This document shows, in pieces, positions 34,342 through 43,035 of a stretch of DNA of 50,288 nucleotides. Every line of letters begins with the position of its first letter. The first letter of the stretch is position 1. The notes beneath the pieces were generated by a model, which did not search any database, was not told the origin of the DNA, and was given only the letters and a program-made list of their open reading frames with translations. The position numbers were made by a program, and so were the translations under genes. This DNA comes from Actinomycetota bacterium (GTDB taxonomy: Bacteria > Actinomycetota > Actinomycetes > S36-B12 > GCA-2699445). The DNA lies in the NCBI GenBank assembly GCA_020438795.1, contig JAGQTY010000008.1, positions 62,236 through 112,523 on the forward strand, in the 5' to 3' direction.

Positions 34342-35937
34342 TCAGTCGCTGCGCAGCCGGGGGCCCAGGGAAGCCAGGTCGACGTCGGAGTCCACCGCCA
34401 CCCATCGGTGTGCGGTGGCAGTGCCCGGAGCGCTGCCGATACCGCCCCAGTCGCCGCTGAGATCGACGGCCACATCGAACCTGGCCCCGCCGAAGAGTTG
34501 TCGCCAGCGGTGCTCTCCCCGGTGCCCGGCCGACCGGACCCGTAGCAGCGGCCTGGCCCTCGGCTCGATGAGTTGCCCGTCACCTTTGGAGTACGACACC
34601 GATACTTCCAGATCCAGATCGTCAGCGAGCAGTGTGCTCACCAGCCCCTGCAGGTCGCCGTCGATCCGGTCCACGACCAGCAGCGCCGACCTGGCCCCCT
34701 TCGCGCCGCCCCTCTTCAGCAAGCGGGCCGCCCTGGTGTCGTCGCCGTCGAAGAGCGCCTCGATCACGCGCCTGCCGGCCGACCCGTCGTCATGGGGTGC
34801 GTAGGTGCGGCGCCACTGCCGCCGCCGCGCCGCCCTCGGGTCGGCTCCCAGGACGAGCTGGCGGACGGACTCCTGCAGTTCTGCGAGTCCGTGGGTCACC
34901 GGTCCTGGCAGCTCCTCGGCAATCCCGTACAGCCCCCTGTCCCGCCGGTATTCACCCAGATCCGGGGTGTGGAAGAGGATGGGACGATCCAGGCACAGGT
35001 AGTCGAAGAAGATGCTCGAGTAGTCCGTCAGCAGGGCGTCGGCACCAGCCAGCAGCGCATTCGCCGAGACCGAGTCCGGCAGCAGCCGCCCGGCGAGTCG
35101 GGAGTCCCTGCGTGCTGCCGAGTACACGGACTGGTGCACCTTCAGCACCGCCTGCCAATCGCTGGGCAGCGCGCGGTCCACTGCGGACAGCAACTCGTGC
35201 AGGTCCGCGCCCGGATGGTCGGCTGCTGCGGTCGAGGCGCCACGCCAGGTGGGGGCCACGAGCAATATCCGCTGGTCCGCCGCCGGGGCGAAGCGCCTGA
35301 TCAGCTCACGGGCCCGGTCCTGTGCCCCGGGGGCAAGCTGCTGGTCGATGCGTGGTTGTCCCGACTCCAGCACTGTGCCCGGGAAGAGGCCCTCCAGCCG
35401 GAAGTCGTCGGCGTACATCTGCTGGGTCATGAAAGCCGAACCCGAGCACAGGAAGTCCGCGGCCAGGAAATTGCGGACCATGTTCGCCGAGGTTTCCGCC
35501 CCGTCCGGGACCGCATACCCCATCCGCTTCAGCGGGGTTCCGTGCCAGGTGTTCAGGTAGGTCTGCTCCGGACGCTTGCTGAACTCCGGGCCGAACGTGA
35601 CGTTGTTGACCAGAGTCCCTGCTGTGGCCAGCGTGCGGAAGTAACCAGTGCTGCGGTAGTCCACCACCCGTAGTCGCTTCGGGTCGCGGTACTGCGCAGG
35701 CGGCTGCTTCCCGTCGCGCAGCACCCACACGTGCTGCAGGTGCTGATGCGCATCGCTGTGCCAGAGTTCGCGGAAGACCGCCTCGGGGTTGCAGACCATC
35801 CCCTTGCCGAAGAACGACTCGTAGAGGACCGTGTCCGCCCGGACCGACTGGCGCAGCGCCCTTCGGTACACGCGATCGGTGAGCCGCAGGCGCAGCGCCG
35901 CCGCCGCGGGTCTCATCCGGGCTTGCACTGCGGGCAT
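34342..35937 (-). CDS. CDP-glycerol glycerophosphotransferase (TagF/TagB-like) with extra C-terminal domain
   Basis: The 531-residue protein has a catalytic domain of about 380 residues with intact motifs: TYLNTWHGTPLKRMGY, ILLVAPTWRGA, VLKVHQSVY, and LLTDYSSIFFDYLCLDRPILF. After about residue 400 comes an additional region of about 130 residues (RSALLVVDRIDGD, FDVAVDLSGDWGGI) that resembles a fragment of a Rossmann-like glycosyltransferase domain. The enzyme would transfer polyol phosphate from a CDP-activated donor to a lipid-linked polymer. ATG 35937 has GGGGAGG 6 nt upstream, preceded by TAGGAT (35960-35955, - strand); a GTG two codons earlier is less well placed. It is divergent from the sulfotransferase-like gene. 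Confidence 0.86.
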   Translation of the reverse strand: MPAVQARMRPAAAALRLRLTDRVYRRALRQSVRADTVLYESFFGKGMVCNPEAVFRELWHSDAHQHLQHVWVLRDGKQPPAQYRDPKRLRVVDYRSTGYFRTLATAGTLVNNVTFGPEFSKRPEQTYLNTWHGTPLKRMGYAVPDGAETSANMVRNFLAADFLCSGSAFMTQQMYADDFRLEGLFPGTVLESGQPRIDQQLAPGAQDRARELIRRFAPAADQRILLVAPTWRGASTAAADHPGADLHELLSAVDRALPSDWQAVLKVHQSVYSAARRDSRLAGRLLPDSVSANALLAGADALLTDYSSIFFDYLCLDRPILFHTPDLGEYRRDRGLYGIAEELPGPVTHGLAELQESVRQLVLGADPRAARRRQWRRTYAPHDDGSAGRRVIEALFDGDDTRAARLLKRGGAKGARSALLVVDRIDGDLQGLVSTLLADDLDLEVSVSYSKGDGQLIEPRARPLLRVRSAGHRGEHRWRQLFGGARFDVAVDLSGDWGGIGSAPGTATAHRWVAVDSDVDLASLGPRLRSD

Positions 35938-36032
35938 CGTCACCCTCCCCGGTCATCCTACCGAGCCGCGATCACGGGCGACCGCGACCGCGTCGTCGCA
36001 GATTCGTCGCCCCGCCGGAGCCCCTGATTGCT

Positions 36033-37139
36033 GTGCCAGTCATGATGAGGCACTATCGATGGGTGGAGCTGGCACCGATCCCCGAGAATGGCGTTCTGGT
36101 GCATACGGGGCTGCCCAAGACGGGTTCCACCAGTCTGCAGGGGGTGCTCTACGGCAAGCGGCAACAGGTTGCGGATCTCGGTGTGCTGCTGCAGTCGCCG
36201 GAGACCTGGTACCGCGGCGCGGTCATGGACGGCCGACCCGAGCGGCAGCAGGCACTGCGGAGCCTGCAGCGAGCCGTGCGGGGCCACAGCGGCCGGGTGT
36301 TCATCACCAACGAACTGCTGTGCGACGCGTCGGCGGAGCAGGCCGAGCAACTGGTGCGAGGCTTCGGGCGACCCACAAAGGTGCTCACCATGGTGCGCTC
36401 GTTCCCGGATCTGCTCCCCTCGGTGTGGCAGCAGCGGGTGAAGGGTGGTCAGGAGATCCCGCCCAGCTATGAGGAGTGGCTGCGATCGGCGATCGATGAC
36501 GCGAGCAGGAGCAGCGCCGGCTTCTGGTTGCGCCACGACCTCGATCGTGTCTTCGACGCCTGGGCACGCGCGGTCGGTGAGGAGAACCTGGTCTTCGTGG
36601 TCGTCGACCGATCGGAACCGAATCGCTCCTCAGCCGCCATCGAGCAGCTGCTCGGGCTGCCGGCCGGCATGCTGGCCGGCACGGCCAAGGGCCGGTCCAA
36701 GAACCGGTCGTGGCCGTATGCAACGGTCGAGATGGTGCGGCAGATCCAGCTCGGCAGCGGGCTGGACAAGATCCAGCGCCGGCAGTTGATGAAGATGGCC
36801 AAGCGGCGCATGGCCAAGGAGGGCTGGGTCGGAGATCCGATCCCGATACCGCAGTGGGCTGTCGACGGCATCAGACCCCATGCGCAGAGCTTCGTCGATC
36901 TGCTGGCAGGTTCTCGTGCCACCGTGCTGGGGGACCCCGCGGTGCTGTGTGAGCCCACCCGCACTCCGACACCTCATCTCGAGCCGCCGGGTGAGGTGCC
37001 GATGGCCACGGCGGTGGCTGCGACGACTGCGTCCCTCAAGTACGTGCAGCGTGCCAGGAAGCAACAACGCGTGGCGCCCGCCGAGTCGCAGACACGTCCT
37101 CCCTGGTACCGGCGGGTCTTCACCGTGGGTCGGGCCTGA
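36033..37139 (+). CDS. Sulfotransferase-like protein (paralogue 1)
   Basis: A 368-residue soluble protein. The N-terminal strand and P-loop LVHTGLPKTGSTSLQ (PKTGST at 28-33) match the 5'-phosphosulfate-binding loop of PAPS sulfotransferases. The segment TMVRSFPDLLPSVWQQRVKGG fits the 3'-phosphate-binding region (Arg-Ser). It shares these and the PIPQWAVDGIRP segment with the protein at 40647-41693, so the two are paralogues. It would transfer sulfate from PAPS to a sugar, by inference the surface polymer. The C-terminus is basic. The start is uncertain: GTG 36033, ATG 36042 and ATG 36045 are all possible, with no clear ribosome site. Confidence 0.72.
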   Translation: MPVMMRHYRWVELAPIPENGVLVHTGLPKTGSTSLQGVLYGKRQQVADLGVLLQSPETWYRGAVMDGRPERQQALRSLQRAVRGHSGRVFITNELLCDASAEQAEQLVRGFGRPTKVLTMVRSFPDLLPSVWQQRVKGGQEIPPSYEEWLRSAIDDASRSSAGFWLRHDLDRVFDAWARAVGEENLVFVVVDRSEPNRSSAAIEQLLGLPAGMLAGTAKGRSKNRSWPYATVEMVRQIQLGSGLDKIQRRQLMKMAKRRMAKEGWVGDPIPIPQWAVDGIRPHAQSFVDLLAGSRATVLGDPAVLCEPTRTPTPHLEPPGEVPMATAVAATTASLKYVQRARKQQRVAPAESQTRPPWYRRVFTVGRA

Positions 37140-37167
37140 TGCTGCTGACCACTATCGGGTACCGACG

Positions 37168-37950
37168 ATGACGGCGATCCTGTTCGCCCATACGCACAAG
37201 TGCGCGGGCACCTCGATGATCAAGCTGTTCCGTTCCCAGGAGTTCATCAGTGCGCCGCCACAGCCTGCTGCGCTTCCTCCGTACTTCTTCGCCGCCAAGG
37301 AACTCGACGATCTCGCGATCGCACGCCGCGAGTTCGGTGCAAAGGGTTTTGAGTCCTTCTGGCGGTATGCGCGGCGGCAGGGCTGGAACTTCGTGGCCAC
37401 CGAGTGGATCGTGCCACCGGTTGAGTCACTCGACCTCGACCTGTTCACCTTCACGGTGCTTCGGGATCCGTTCCAGCGCTACCTGAGCAACTATCACTTC
37501 GACGTCCGGCGGGGCTTCACCAAGGCCGAGTCACTGTGGGAGTACCGCGACTACCGCACCTTCCGCAAGTACAACTACTTCACGCGCTTCTTCGCCGGAC
37601 GGCCGAACAACCACGACGACCAGCCGTTGACCGAAGCGGACCTCGCGACCGCCAAGGCCCGGTTGTCCGCCTTCTCCGCTGTGCTGGTTCTGGAACAGCC
37701 GGAGAGCCTGCGACAGCTGACTCGCGTGGGCATCGACCCGGACCGCCTGCGCAACGAGAAGGCGCACGGCGGGGCCAAGAGCTACCCGGAGGACTTCCGG
37801 GAGCACTTCATGGCGCGTGCCGGGTTCGACTACGAACTCTATGAGCATGCGGCGGACCTCGCGCGGCGGGCCACCGAGGACCCCGGTCCTCCGGTCAAGC
37901 TCAGCGCGGTGCCGTGGCGCCGAAAGCTCAGAAGAGCCCTGAAACGCTGA
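37168..37950 (+). CDS. Sulfotransferase family 2-like protein
   Basis: The 260-residue protein begins TAILFAHTHKCAGTSM, a P-loop of the kind found in carbohydrate sulfotransferases (HKCAGTS, 10-16). The FTVLRDPFQRYLSNYHF segment is the classic RDPxxRxxS 3'-phosphate motif. It differs from the two neighbouring paralogues and resembles the heparan/HNK-type family 2. The C-terminus is strongly basic (RRKLRRALKR). The ATG lies 28 nt after the previous stop, in the same operon. Confidence 0.8.
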   Translation: MTAILFAHTHKCAGTSMIKLFRSQEFISAPPQPAALPPYFFAAKELDDLAIARREFGAKGFESFWRYARRQGWNFVATEWIVPPVESLDLDLFTFTVLRDPFQRYLSNYHFDVRRGFTKAESLWEYRDYRTFRKYNYFTRFFAGRPNNHDDQPLTEADLATAKARLSAFSAVLVLEQPESLRQLTRVGIDPDRLRNEKAHGGAKSYPEDFREHFMARAGFDYELYEHAADLARRATEDPGPPVKLSAVPWRRKLRRALKR

Positions 37951-37981
37951 TCGGCTGCGCCGTCCGCTCGCCGGCGCCCAA

Positions 37982-37987
37982 TACTCT
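37982..37987 (+). promoter_or_regulatory. Candidate leaderless -10 box inside the polymer operon
   Basis: TACTCT lies 7 nt before the ATG at 37995, with no ribosome site. A new leaderless transcript could begin here. Confidence 0.4.
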
Positions 37988-37994
37988 GGTGGCT

Positions 37995-39311
37995 ATGGAC
38001 CCGAAGCCGAACGTGCTGGTCGTCGGCCACATCCGGGCCCAGACCCTGCGGGAGTTGCGAGCAGCGCTGCCCGGACGATCGGTCACCCGGTTCAGGCTCA
38101 CCCCGGAGAACGGTCACCCCGGTTCTGCGGTGCCCGACTCCGGTGACGAGCTCGCCGACCCCGGCGCGGAGCCCGAACACCAGACCGATGACGAGCCCGC
38201 GCCGCAGGCGGGAGGGCCGCCGGCGCAGGCGGTGCCAGCGGAACCGCAGCCGGGCATCGAGCCGGAACGGGTCGACCTTTCGACGCTGCAGCGCAATCTG
38301 GAGCAGCGTCTCGAGGCGGACCCGAGCATCCACTACCTGCTGGCACTGGGGCGTGAGGCGCAGGAGTTGCTCACCGGCACGTTGCGGCATCGTGATGATG
38401 TCTACGGCTTCGGGAACGTGGCAGCGCTCAAGCGATGCCTGCAGCGAGGGATCGAGCCGGATCTCAGCCCGCTGGCGGGCCGGCTGGTCTCGCCGGCCCA
38501 TGTGTATGAGGCACTCCCGGTGACGGGCAGGCGGCGCCGGGGCAGACGTGTTCTGATCGGGCCGGACAACCACTGGGGGCTGGCGACAACGCTGAAAGGG
38601 GCGATCGATGCTGCTGACGTCGATCTGTACGCCGAGGCCGTGGCCGTCGGCAGCGCTTGGCCCGCGCCCGATGCGCTGACCCAGGCTGACTGGTCCGTCC
38701 CAGAGGTCCGCGCGGCTCTGAAGCGTTCTCTACGTCGCTGCACGCATTTCCTGGCCACCTCGGACACCCCCGCGCTCCCTATACGCCGCAGGGTCAGGCG
38801 CGCATCCCTCGCGGGGTTCGGCCATCCCACGGGCACGCTCAGCCTGGACCCTCGTTCGTCCGCCTGGTTGCCGTTTCCCCTGCCGCAGGGCATCTGGGCC
38901 GAGCGGGGCAGTGTGGACGACCGGCCCCGCGTCCTGCTGCTGAGCGACGAGCTCCCCGACGGACTTCCCACCCTGGGGGATGTCACCGTCCAGTCACTGC
39001 GCGACGTGCCGGCGGTGCTGCAACTGCCGACAGCGCGCGCGGCTGCCATCGTGGTCGATCTGCGCAGCCGTCCGCTGCCCGACCCACCGGTGCTGGCCGC
39101 CATGGTGAACGGCGCAACGGTCATCAGCGACCTGAGCGACTTCGAAGGCGTACCCTTCCGCGCTCGGGGGGCCGATCCGTGGGCGGTGCTGCAGGCGGAG
39201 CTGGAATCCGGCGCGGGCTCGCCCGACGAGGAGACTCGCGCCTACGTACGCGAGCATCACGATGGCACCGCGACCGTGGCCACGCTGATGCGGCACTGGA
39301 GGCTGTCGTGA
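37995..39311 (+). CDS. Uncharacterised protein of the surface-polymer locus
   Basis: I do not recognise this 438-residue protein. It has a short N-terminal alpha/beta strand (PNVLVVGHIRAQTLRELRAA). A low-complexity acidic, Pro-rich stretch follows (about 45-90). The rest is mixed alpha/beta with VLIGPDNHWGLATTLKGAI, RPRVLLLSDELPDGLPTLGD and AAIVVDLRSRPLPDPPVLAA. There is no signal peptide or membrane helix. The repeated Rossmann-like strands hint at a GT-B-like fold lacking catalytic motifs, but that is a guess. Its stop overlaps the next glycosyltransferase's GTG (GTGA), so the two products may form a complex. Confidence 0.7.
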   Translation: MDPKPNVLVVGHIRAQTLRELRAALPGRSVTRFRLTPENGHPGSAVPDSGDELADPGAEPEHQTDDEPAPQAGGPPAQAVPAEPQPGIEPERVDLSTLQRNLEQRLEADPSIHYLLALGREAQELLTGTLRHRDDVYGFGNVAALKRCLQRGIEPDLSPLAGRLVSPAHVYEALPVTGRRRRGRRVLIGPDNHWGLATTLKGAIDAADVDLYAEAVAVGSAWPAPDALTQADWSVPEVRAALKRSLRRCTHFLATSDTPALPIRRRVRRASLAGFGHPTGTLSLDPRSSAWLPFPLPQGIWAERGSVDDRPRVLLLSDELPDGLPTLGDVTVQSLRDVPAVLQLPTARAAAIVVDLRSRPLPDPPVLAAMVNGATVISDLSDFEGVPFRARGADPWAVLQAELESGAGSPDEETRAYVREHHDGTATVATLMRHWRLS

Positions 39312-40642
39312 AGGTTCTCGTGGTGGCCTGGTACTTCCCGCCGTTGCAGGGTACCGGCATCTTCCGCACTGTGGCGGTCGTCAACTGGCTGGCCCGGCAC
39401 GGCCATCAGGTCACGGTCATCGCTCCTGACCGGGCCTACTTCGAACGTGTGGCCCCCCTCGATGAGGCGATGCTGGCAGCCGTACCCGAAGCCGTCCGGG
39501 TCGTCGAGGTCCCCTTCCCCGACCTCGAGGATCCGATTGTGAACCGCTGGCCCATCGCGCGAGCGATGGATCGCGACGCCTGGAAGGATGCGACCCGGGC
39601 GTGGGCCCTCAGCCAGTTCCCCGAGCCCTACTACGGCGTCTGGCGAGAACGGATCAGTGCCGCGGCGCTGCGACTGCATGATGAGATCGGCTTCGAGCGC
39701 GTGTACGCGACTGCGAGCGCCTATGTCGACTACGCGGTGGCCGAAACCCTGTTCAGCTATGCCGGTGTGCCCTACGTGCTCGATGATCGCGACTCCTTCC
39801 TGTTCAGCGTGTATGACGGGCAGGACCGCCCCCACGCGGATGCCGCCCGGCGCTGGTGGGAGGTGCTCGCTGCCGCCGCGTCGGCGTTGTGGTTCGTCAA
39901 CCCGCCCATCGCCGAGCTCTATCGACGGCGCTACCCGGGACTCGCCGACCGCATCCATGTCGTCGAGAACGGCTGGGAGCCGTCGCTGCTTGACGTGACG
40001 CGGTTGGCTGAGCGCCCGGAGAATCCAGTCTTCAGCTACCTGGGTGCCATCAATACCGGATTCCTGATGGAGGAACTGCTGACAGCGTGGCAGGAGACTG
40101 TGCCGCGGCTGCCGGGCGCACCCGAACTGCGGCTCTATGGCAATTTCGGGACGAGGAACCGGGCCGCGGTGATCCCGGATGATGCCGAACAGGCTCTCGC
40201 TGCGGTGTCAGGCAAGTTCCGTCCGGCGCTGCGCGAGATGGTGCAGCAGACGCAGGGGCTGCGTGTCATGGGCGCGATCCCGAAGGCTGCCGTGCCGGAC
40301 GCCTATCGCGAGACCTCTGTGCTGGTGTTCTTCAAGGAGGGTGGTCCGTTGATCACCTCCAGCAAGATCTACGAGTACCTGGCCACGGGTCTTCCCATCG
40401 TGGCGGTGGTCACCCCGGACCACGACTCTCGGCGCCTGCTGGCGCAGTATCCCCGGGCTCATGTGGGTGACATCACCCGACCGGAGACGTGGGCGCAGGT
40501 GTTCCTGGCCGCATGGGAGGACGCCCAGACCGATGATCCGCAGGTGCGGCGCCGGGCTGTGGACGTGGGAGCTCGTTTCACCCGTGAGCGGCTGCTTGAC
40601 GAGCCACTTGCTAGTTTTGTGCGAGCGGCTGACAAGGAGTGA
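39308..40642 (+). CDS. GT-B family glycosyltransferase (GT4-like)
   Basis: A 444-residue protein with a two-Rossmann GT-B layout. The start MKVLVVAWYFPPLQGTGIFRTVAVVNWLARHGHQVTVIAP is typical of GT4 enzymes. The C-terminal half has FSYLGAINTGFLMEELL, and the nucleotide-sugar region FFKEGGPLITSSKIYEYLATGLPIVAVVTP carries the family's E-x7-E-like end (KIYEYLATG). It likely adds a hexose to the polymer or its linkage unit. Its GTG overlaps the preceding stop by 4 nt and its stop lies 4 nt before the next gene. Confidence 0.85.
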   Translation: MKVLVVAWYFPPLQGTGIFRTVAVVNWLARHGHQVTVIAPDRAYFERVAPLDEAMLAAVPEAVRVVEVPFPDLEDPIVNRWPIARAMDRDAWKDATRAWALSQFPEPYYGVWRERISAAALRLHDEIGFERVYATASAYVDYAVAETLFSYAGVPYVLDDRDSFLFSVYDGQDRPHADAARRWWEVLAAAASALWFVNPPIAELYRRRYPGLADRIHVVENGWEPSLLDVTRLAERPENPVFSYLGAINTGFLMEELLTAWQETVPRLPGAPELRLYGNFGTRNRAAVIPDDAEQALAAVSGKFRPALREMVQQTQGLRVMGAIPKAAVPDAYRETSVLVFFKEGGPLITSSKIYEYLATGLPIVAVVTPDHDSRRLLAQYPRAHVGDITRPETWAQVFLAAWEDAQTDDPQVRRRAVDVGARFTRERLLDEPLASFVRAADKE

Positions 40643-40646
40643 TGGC

Positions 40647-41693
40647 GTGGCCAGGGTCATGACGCAACAGGAGGTCGCGGCGATCCCCGAGGACGGGATC
40701 CTGCTGCACGTGGGTGTCCACAAGTCGGGGACGACCAGCCTGCAGGAGGCGCTGCGCAGGCGCAAGCGCAAACTCTCGGACAACTCCGTGATCTATCAGG
40801 GCCCCGTCCTGGCAGGGTGGGGCCGGCTCTCCGCCGACTTCGACCCGCAACCGAGCGACGATGATGCCGGCAACGCGCTGCTGCGACGAATCTCCGAACA
40901 CCCGGGCCGGGTGATCATCAGCAGCGAGTTCCTGTGCACGGCGACCTTCGAGCAGGCGGCCCACTGGCTACAGCTGCTTCCGACGGGTCGACCCGTGACC
41001 GTGATGGTGACGGTGAGGTCGCTGGCCGACCTTCTGCCCTCCTCGTGGCAGGAGACGGTGAAGGGGCCCACCACCCGATACGGAGGAAAGACCTTCGAGA
41101 CCTGGCTGCGCGAGGTGTTCGCCGATTCCGGGCACGCCAGGAACGCCTTCTGGAAGCGGAACAACTATCCCAGGATCCTGAAGCGCTGGGGCCGGGCGGC
41201 CGGACAGTCCAATGTCATCTTCGTGGTTGCGGACAAGTCCGACAAGGAACGTCTGCATCGGGTCACCGAACGGCTGCTGGCGCTGCCGGATGGTCTGCTG
41301 CCACAGATGCCACGGAGCAACCAGTCGATCAGCTATCAGGAGGCGGAGCTGTTCCGCAGGGTGAAGCTCTCGGCCGGGGAAGGATACTCGACACCGGAGA
41401 TCCTGGCTGTGCGCAAGGGGATGCGCGCAGCCACTCGGCAGCAGGACCTGTCCGGCGACCGTATCCCGGTGCCGCAGTGGGCGGCCGACGAGGTCGGCCC
41501 GATCGCGGAGGAGTTCGCACGCGCCCTGCTGGCTTCGCAGGCCAGTATTGTTGGCCGTATCGAGGACATCGCCCTGCCAGGGACCCCACCGGCGGCGCAT
41601 GATGAACCGCCCGAGTCGGTGGACCTGAGGCTGGCTGCCGCAGCCGCGCTGGGGGCGCTTCGTGAACTGCGGGAGACCGAGTCGCAGGAGTGA
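40647..41693 (+). CDS. Sulfotransferase-like protein (paralogue 2)
   Basis: A 348-residue protein closely related to the product of 36033-37139. The P-loop is HVGVHKSGTTSLQEAL (HKSGTT at 25-30) and the 3'-phosphate segment is VTVRSLADLLPSSWQETVKG. They share R-S-x2-D-L-L-P-S-x-W-Q-x2-V-K-G and a PVPQWAADEVGP segment. GTG 40647 is favoured by AAGGAGT, which ends 7 nt upstream. The last 70 residues are Ala/Glu-rich and variable. It ends only 6 nt from the convergent DUF4388 gene, which closes the polymer locus. Confidence 0.75.
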   Translation: MARVMTQQEVAAIPEDGILLHVGVHKSGTTSLQEALRRRKRKLSDNSVIYQGPVLAGWGRLSADFDPQPSDDDAGNALLRRISEHPGRVIISSEFLCTATFEQAAHWLQLLPTGRPVTVMVTVRSLADLLPSSWQETVKGPTTRYGGKTFETWLREVFADSGHARNAFWKRNNYPRILKRWGRAAGQSNVIFVVADKSDKERLHRVTERLLALPDGLLPQMPRSNQSISYQEAELFRRVKLSAGEGYSTPEILAVRKGMRAATRQQDLSGDRIPVPQWAADEVGPIAEEFARALLASQASIVGRIEDIALPGTPPAAHDEPPESVDLRLAAAAALGALRELRETESQE

Positions 41694-41699
41694 GCCCGG

Positions 41700-42902
41700 T
41701 CAGGTCTCCTGCTGGTCATCCTCCCCTGTCAGCTCACGCAGTTGCCGCATGAGGTCGCTCGCCTCACGTGGGTCGGTGACAACCTTGGGCTCGGCATACC
41801 TGGACTCGTCCACCTCGGCCTCGGCGCGTGCCGGTGCCTCGTCCTTCGGCGTCGCCGCTTCGGTTTGGGCAGCGCCGCCCGACTCCTCGGGCTGACCGTC
41901 CTCGCCGAGGGCGCTGAGCTCGGAGAGTGCACGGCGACGGGAGCCGGGATCGACCCGGCGACGCTGCCCTTCGCGCGGCGACTCCTTCTCCGTGGTGGCG
42001 GGACGCCTGCCTGGCGCGGGCGGGGCCTGGCGGGCCGCTGGTCCGGTGGCGCTGACAGCGTCAGGCTGCGTTGCGGTCGTGTCCTCCCCTCCCGTGCCGG
42101 CCAGGATGTCGGCGACCGCTTCCTGCAGTTCTTCCGCAGGTGCCGGGGTGCCCTCATCGGTGGCGGCGTCGTCGGCTGGGCTGCCTCCCGGCTCGGTGCC
42201 TCCCGGATAGGGCTGCTGCACCTCCCAGGGCCCCACGGCATCCCGGATCCCGATCCTGCCGGTATCCAGCAGCTGTTCGAGTGTGGCGATCGTCTCGTGC
42301 CGGGTGAGGCCCGAGATGTTCGCGATCGGCTGCAAGGAACGATTGCCGTCGCAGACTGCTGCCACCACCTTGGGGAGTGGGTCCTCCAGGGTTGCGGCTG
42401 TCCCGTCCGCGATGAACACATCCGATTCCGAGAAGCGCTCCGGGGTGACTCGTAACCGTTCGGCGAGCTCGAAGAGAGCGTCAGTGGCGACGACGGTAGG
42501 GCCGGATGTGGTGACCTCGCCGTTGAAGAAGCGAACGCGGCCGGTGCCCAGCGCCTCGATGAACCGGATCTGCTCGGCAAGCGCCGCGTGCATGAAGTCG
42601 GACAGGAATGAGGCCGGGACCAGGTCGACGACCACATCGAGCAGGACCCGGCCGGTGGTCTCGGCTGCCTCGGCCATCGCCTTGCGGATCCGCTGCGGCG
42701 TGAGGACGCCGAAGGCGCGAAGACGATTGGCGAGCAGAGGTTTCGGTCCGGGTCCCGAGGCGCCGTTGACAGCGCCGTCCCGCAACCAGATCCAGCCACG
42801 GGTTCCGCGGGCATCGGCCACCACGAGTCGGCCGGTCGCCTCCTGCACGGCCAGCTCAGTCACGATCCGGCGCAGGGACGGACCGTCCGCGTCCAATGCC
42901 AC
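41700..42902 (-). CDS. DUF4388 (PATAN-domain) protein
   Basis: The roughly 400-residue protein begins with a DUF4388/PATAN domain (about 1-95: GPSLRRIVTELAVQEATGRLVVADARG, WIWLRDGAVNGA). A second helical region (about 100-240) includes LPKVVAAVCDGNRSLQPIANISGLTRHETIATLEQLLDTGRI, a winged-helix-like part. A long disordered Ala/Glu/Pro tail (about 245-390) ends in a short helix DLMRQLRELTGED. PATAN domains occur in two-component and gliding regulators. GTG 42902 has AGGAG 5 nt upstream and a - strand TAGGCT at 42928-42923; a TTG seven codons earlier would lie before the probable transcription start. It is divergent from rsiG. Confidence 0.78.
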   Translation of the reverse strand: MALDADGPSLRRIVTELAVQEATGRLVVADARGTRGWIWLRDGAVNGASGPGPKPLLANRLRAFGVLTPQRIRKAMAEAAETTGRVLLDVVVDLVPASFLSDFMHAALAEQIRFIEALGTGRVRFFNGEVTTSGPTVVATDALFELAERLRVTPERFSESDVFIADGTAATLEDPLPKVVAAVCDGNRSLQPIANISGLTRHETIATLEQLLDTGRIGIRDAVGPWEVQQPYPGGTEPGGSPADDAATDEGTPAPAEELQEAVADILAGTGGEDTTATQPDAVSATGPAARQAPPAPGRRPATTEKESPREGQRRRVDPGSRRRALSELSALGEDGQPEESGGAAQTEAATPKDEAPARAEAEVDESRYAEPKVVTDPREASDLMRQLRELTGEDDQQET

Positions 42903-43035
42903 GAGCACTCCTGTTCGGCTCAAGCCTAGTGCGGGACGGCGATGGTGGCCCGCCGAGCCACCGCGGACCGAGCAACTGCGGCTGACCGTTCGGAAGTGAG
43001 GTTGTAGGGTGGGGTCGAGTCTCAGGGAGATCGAT

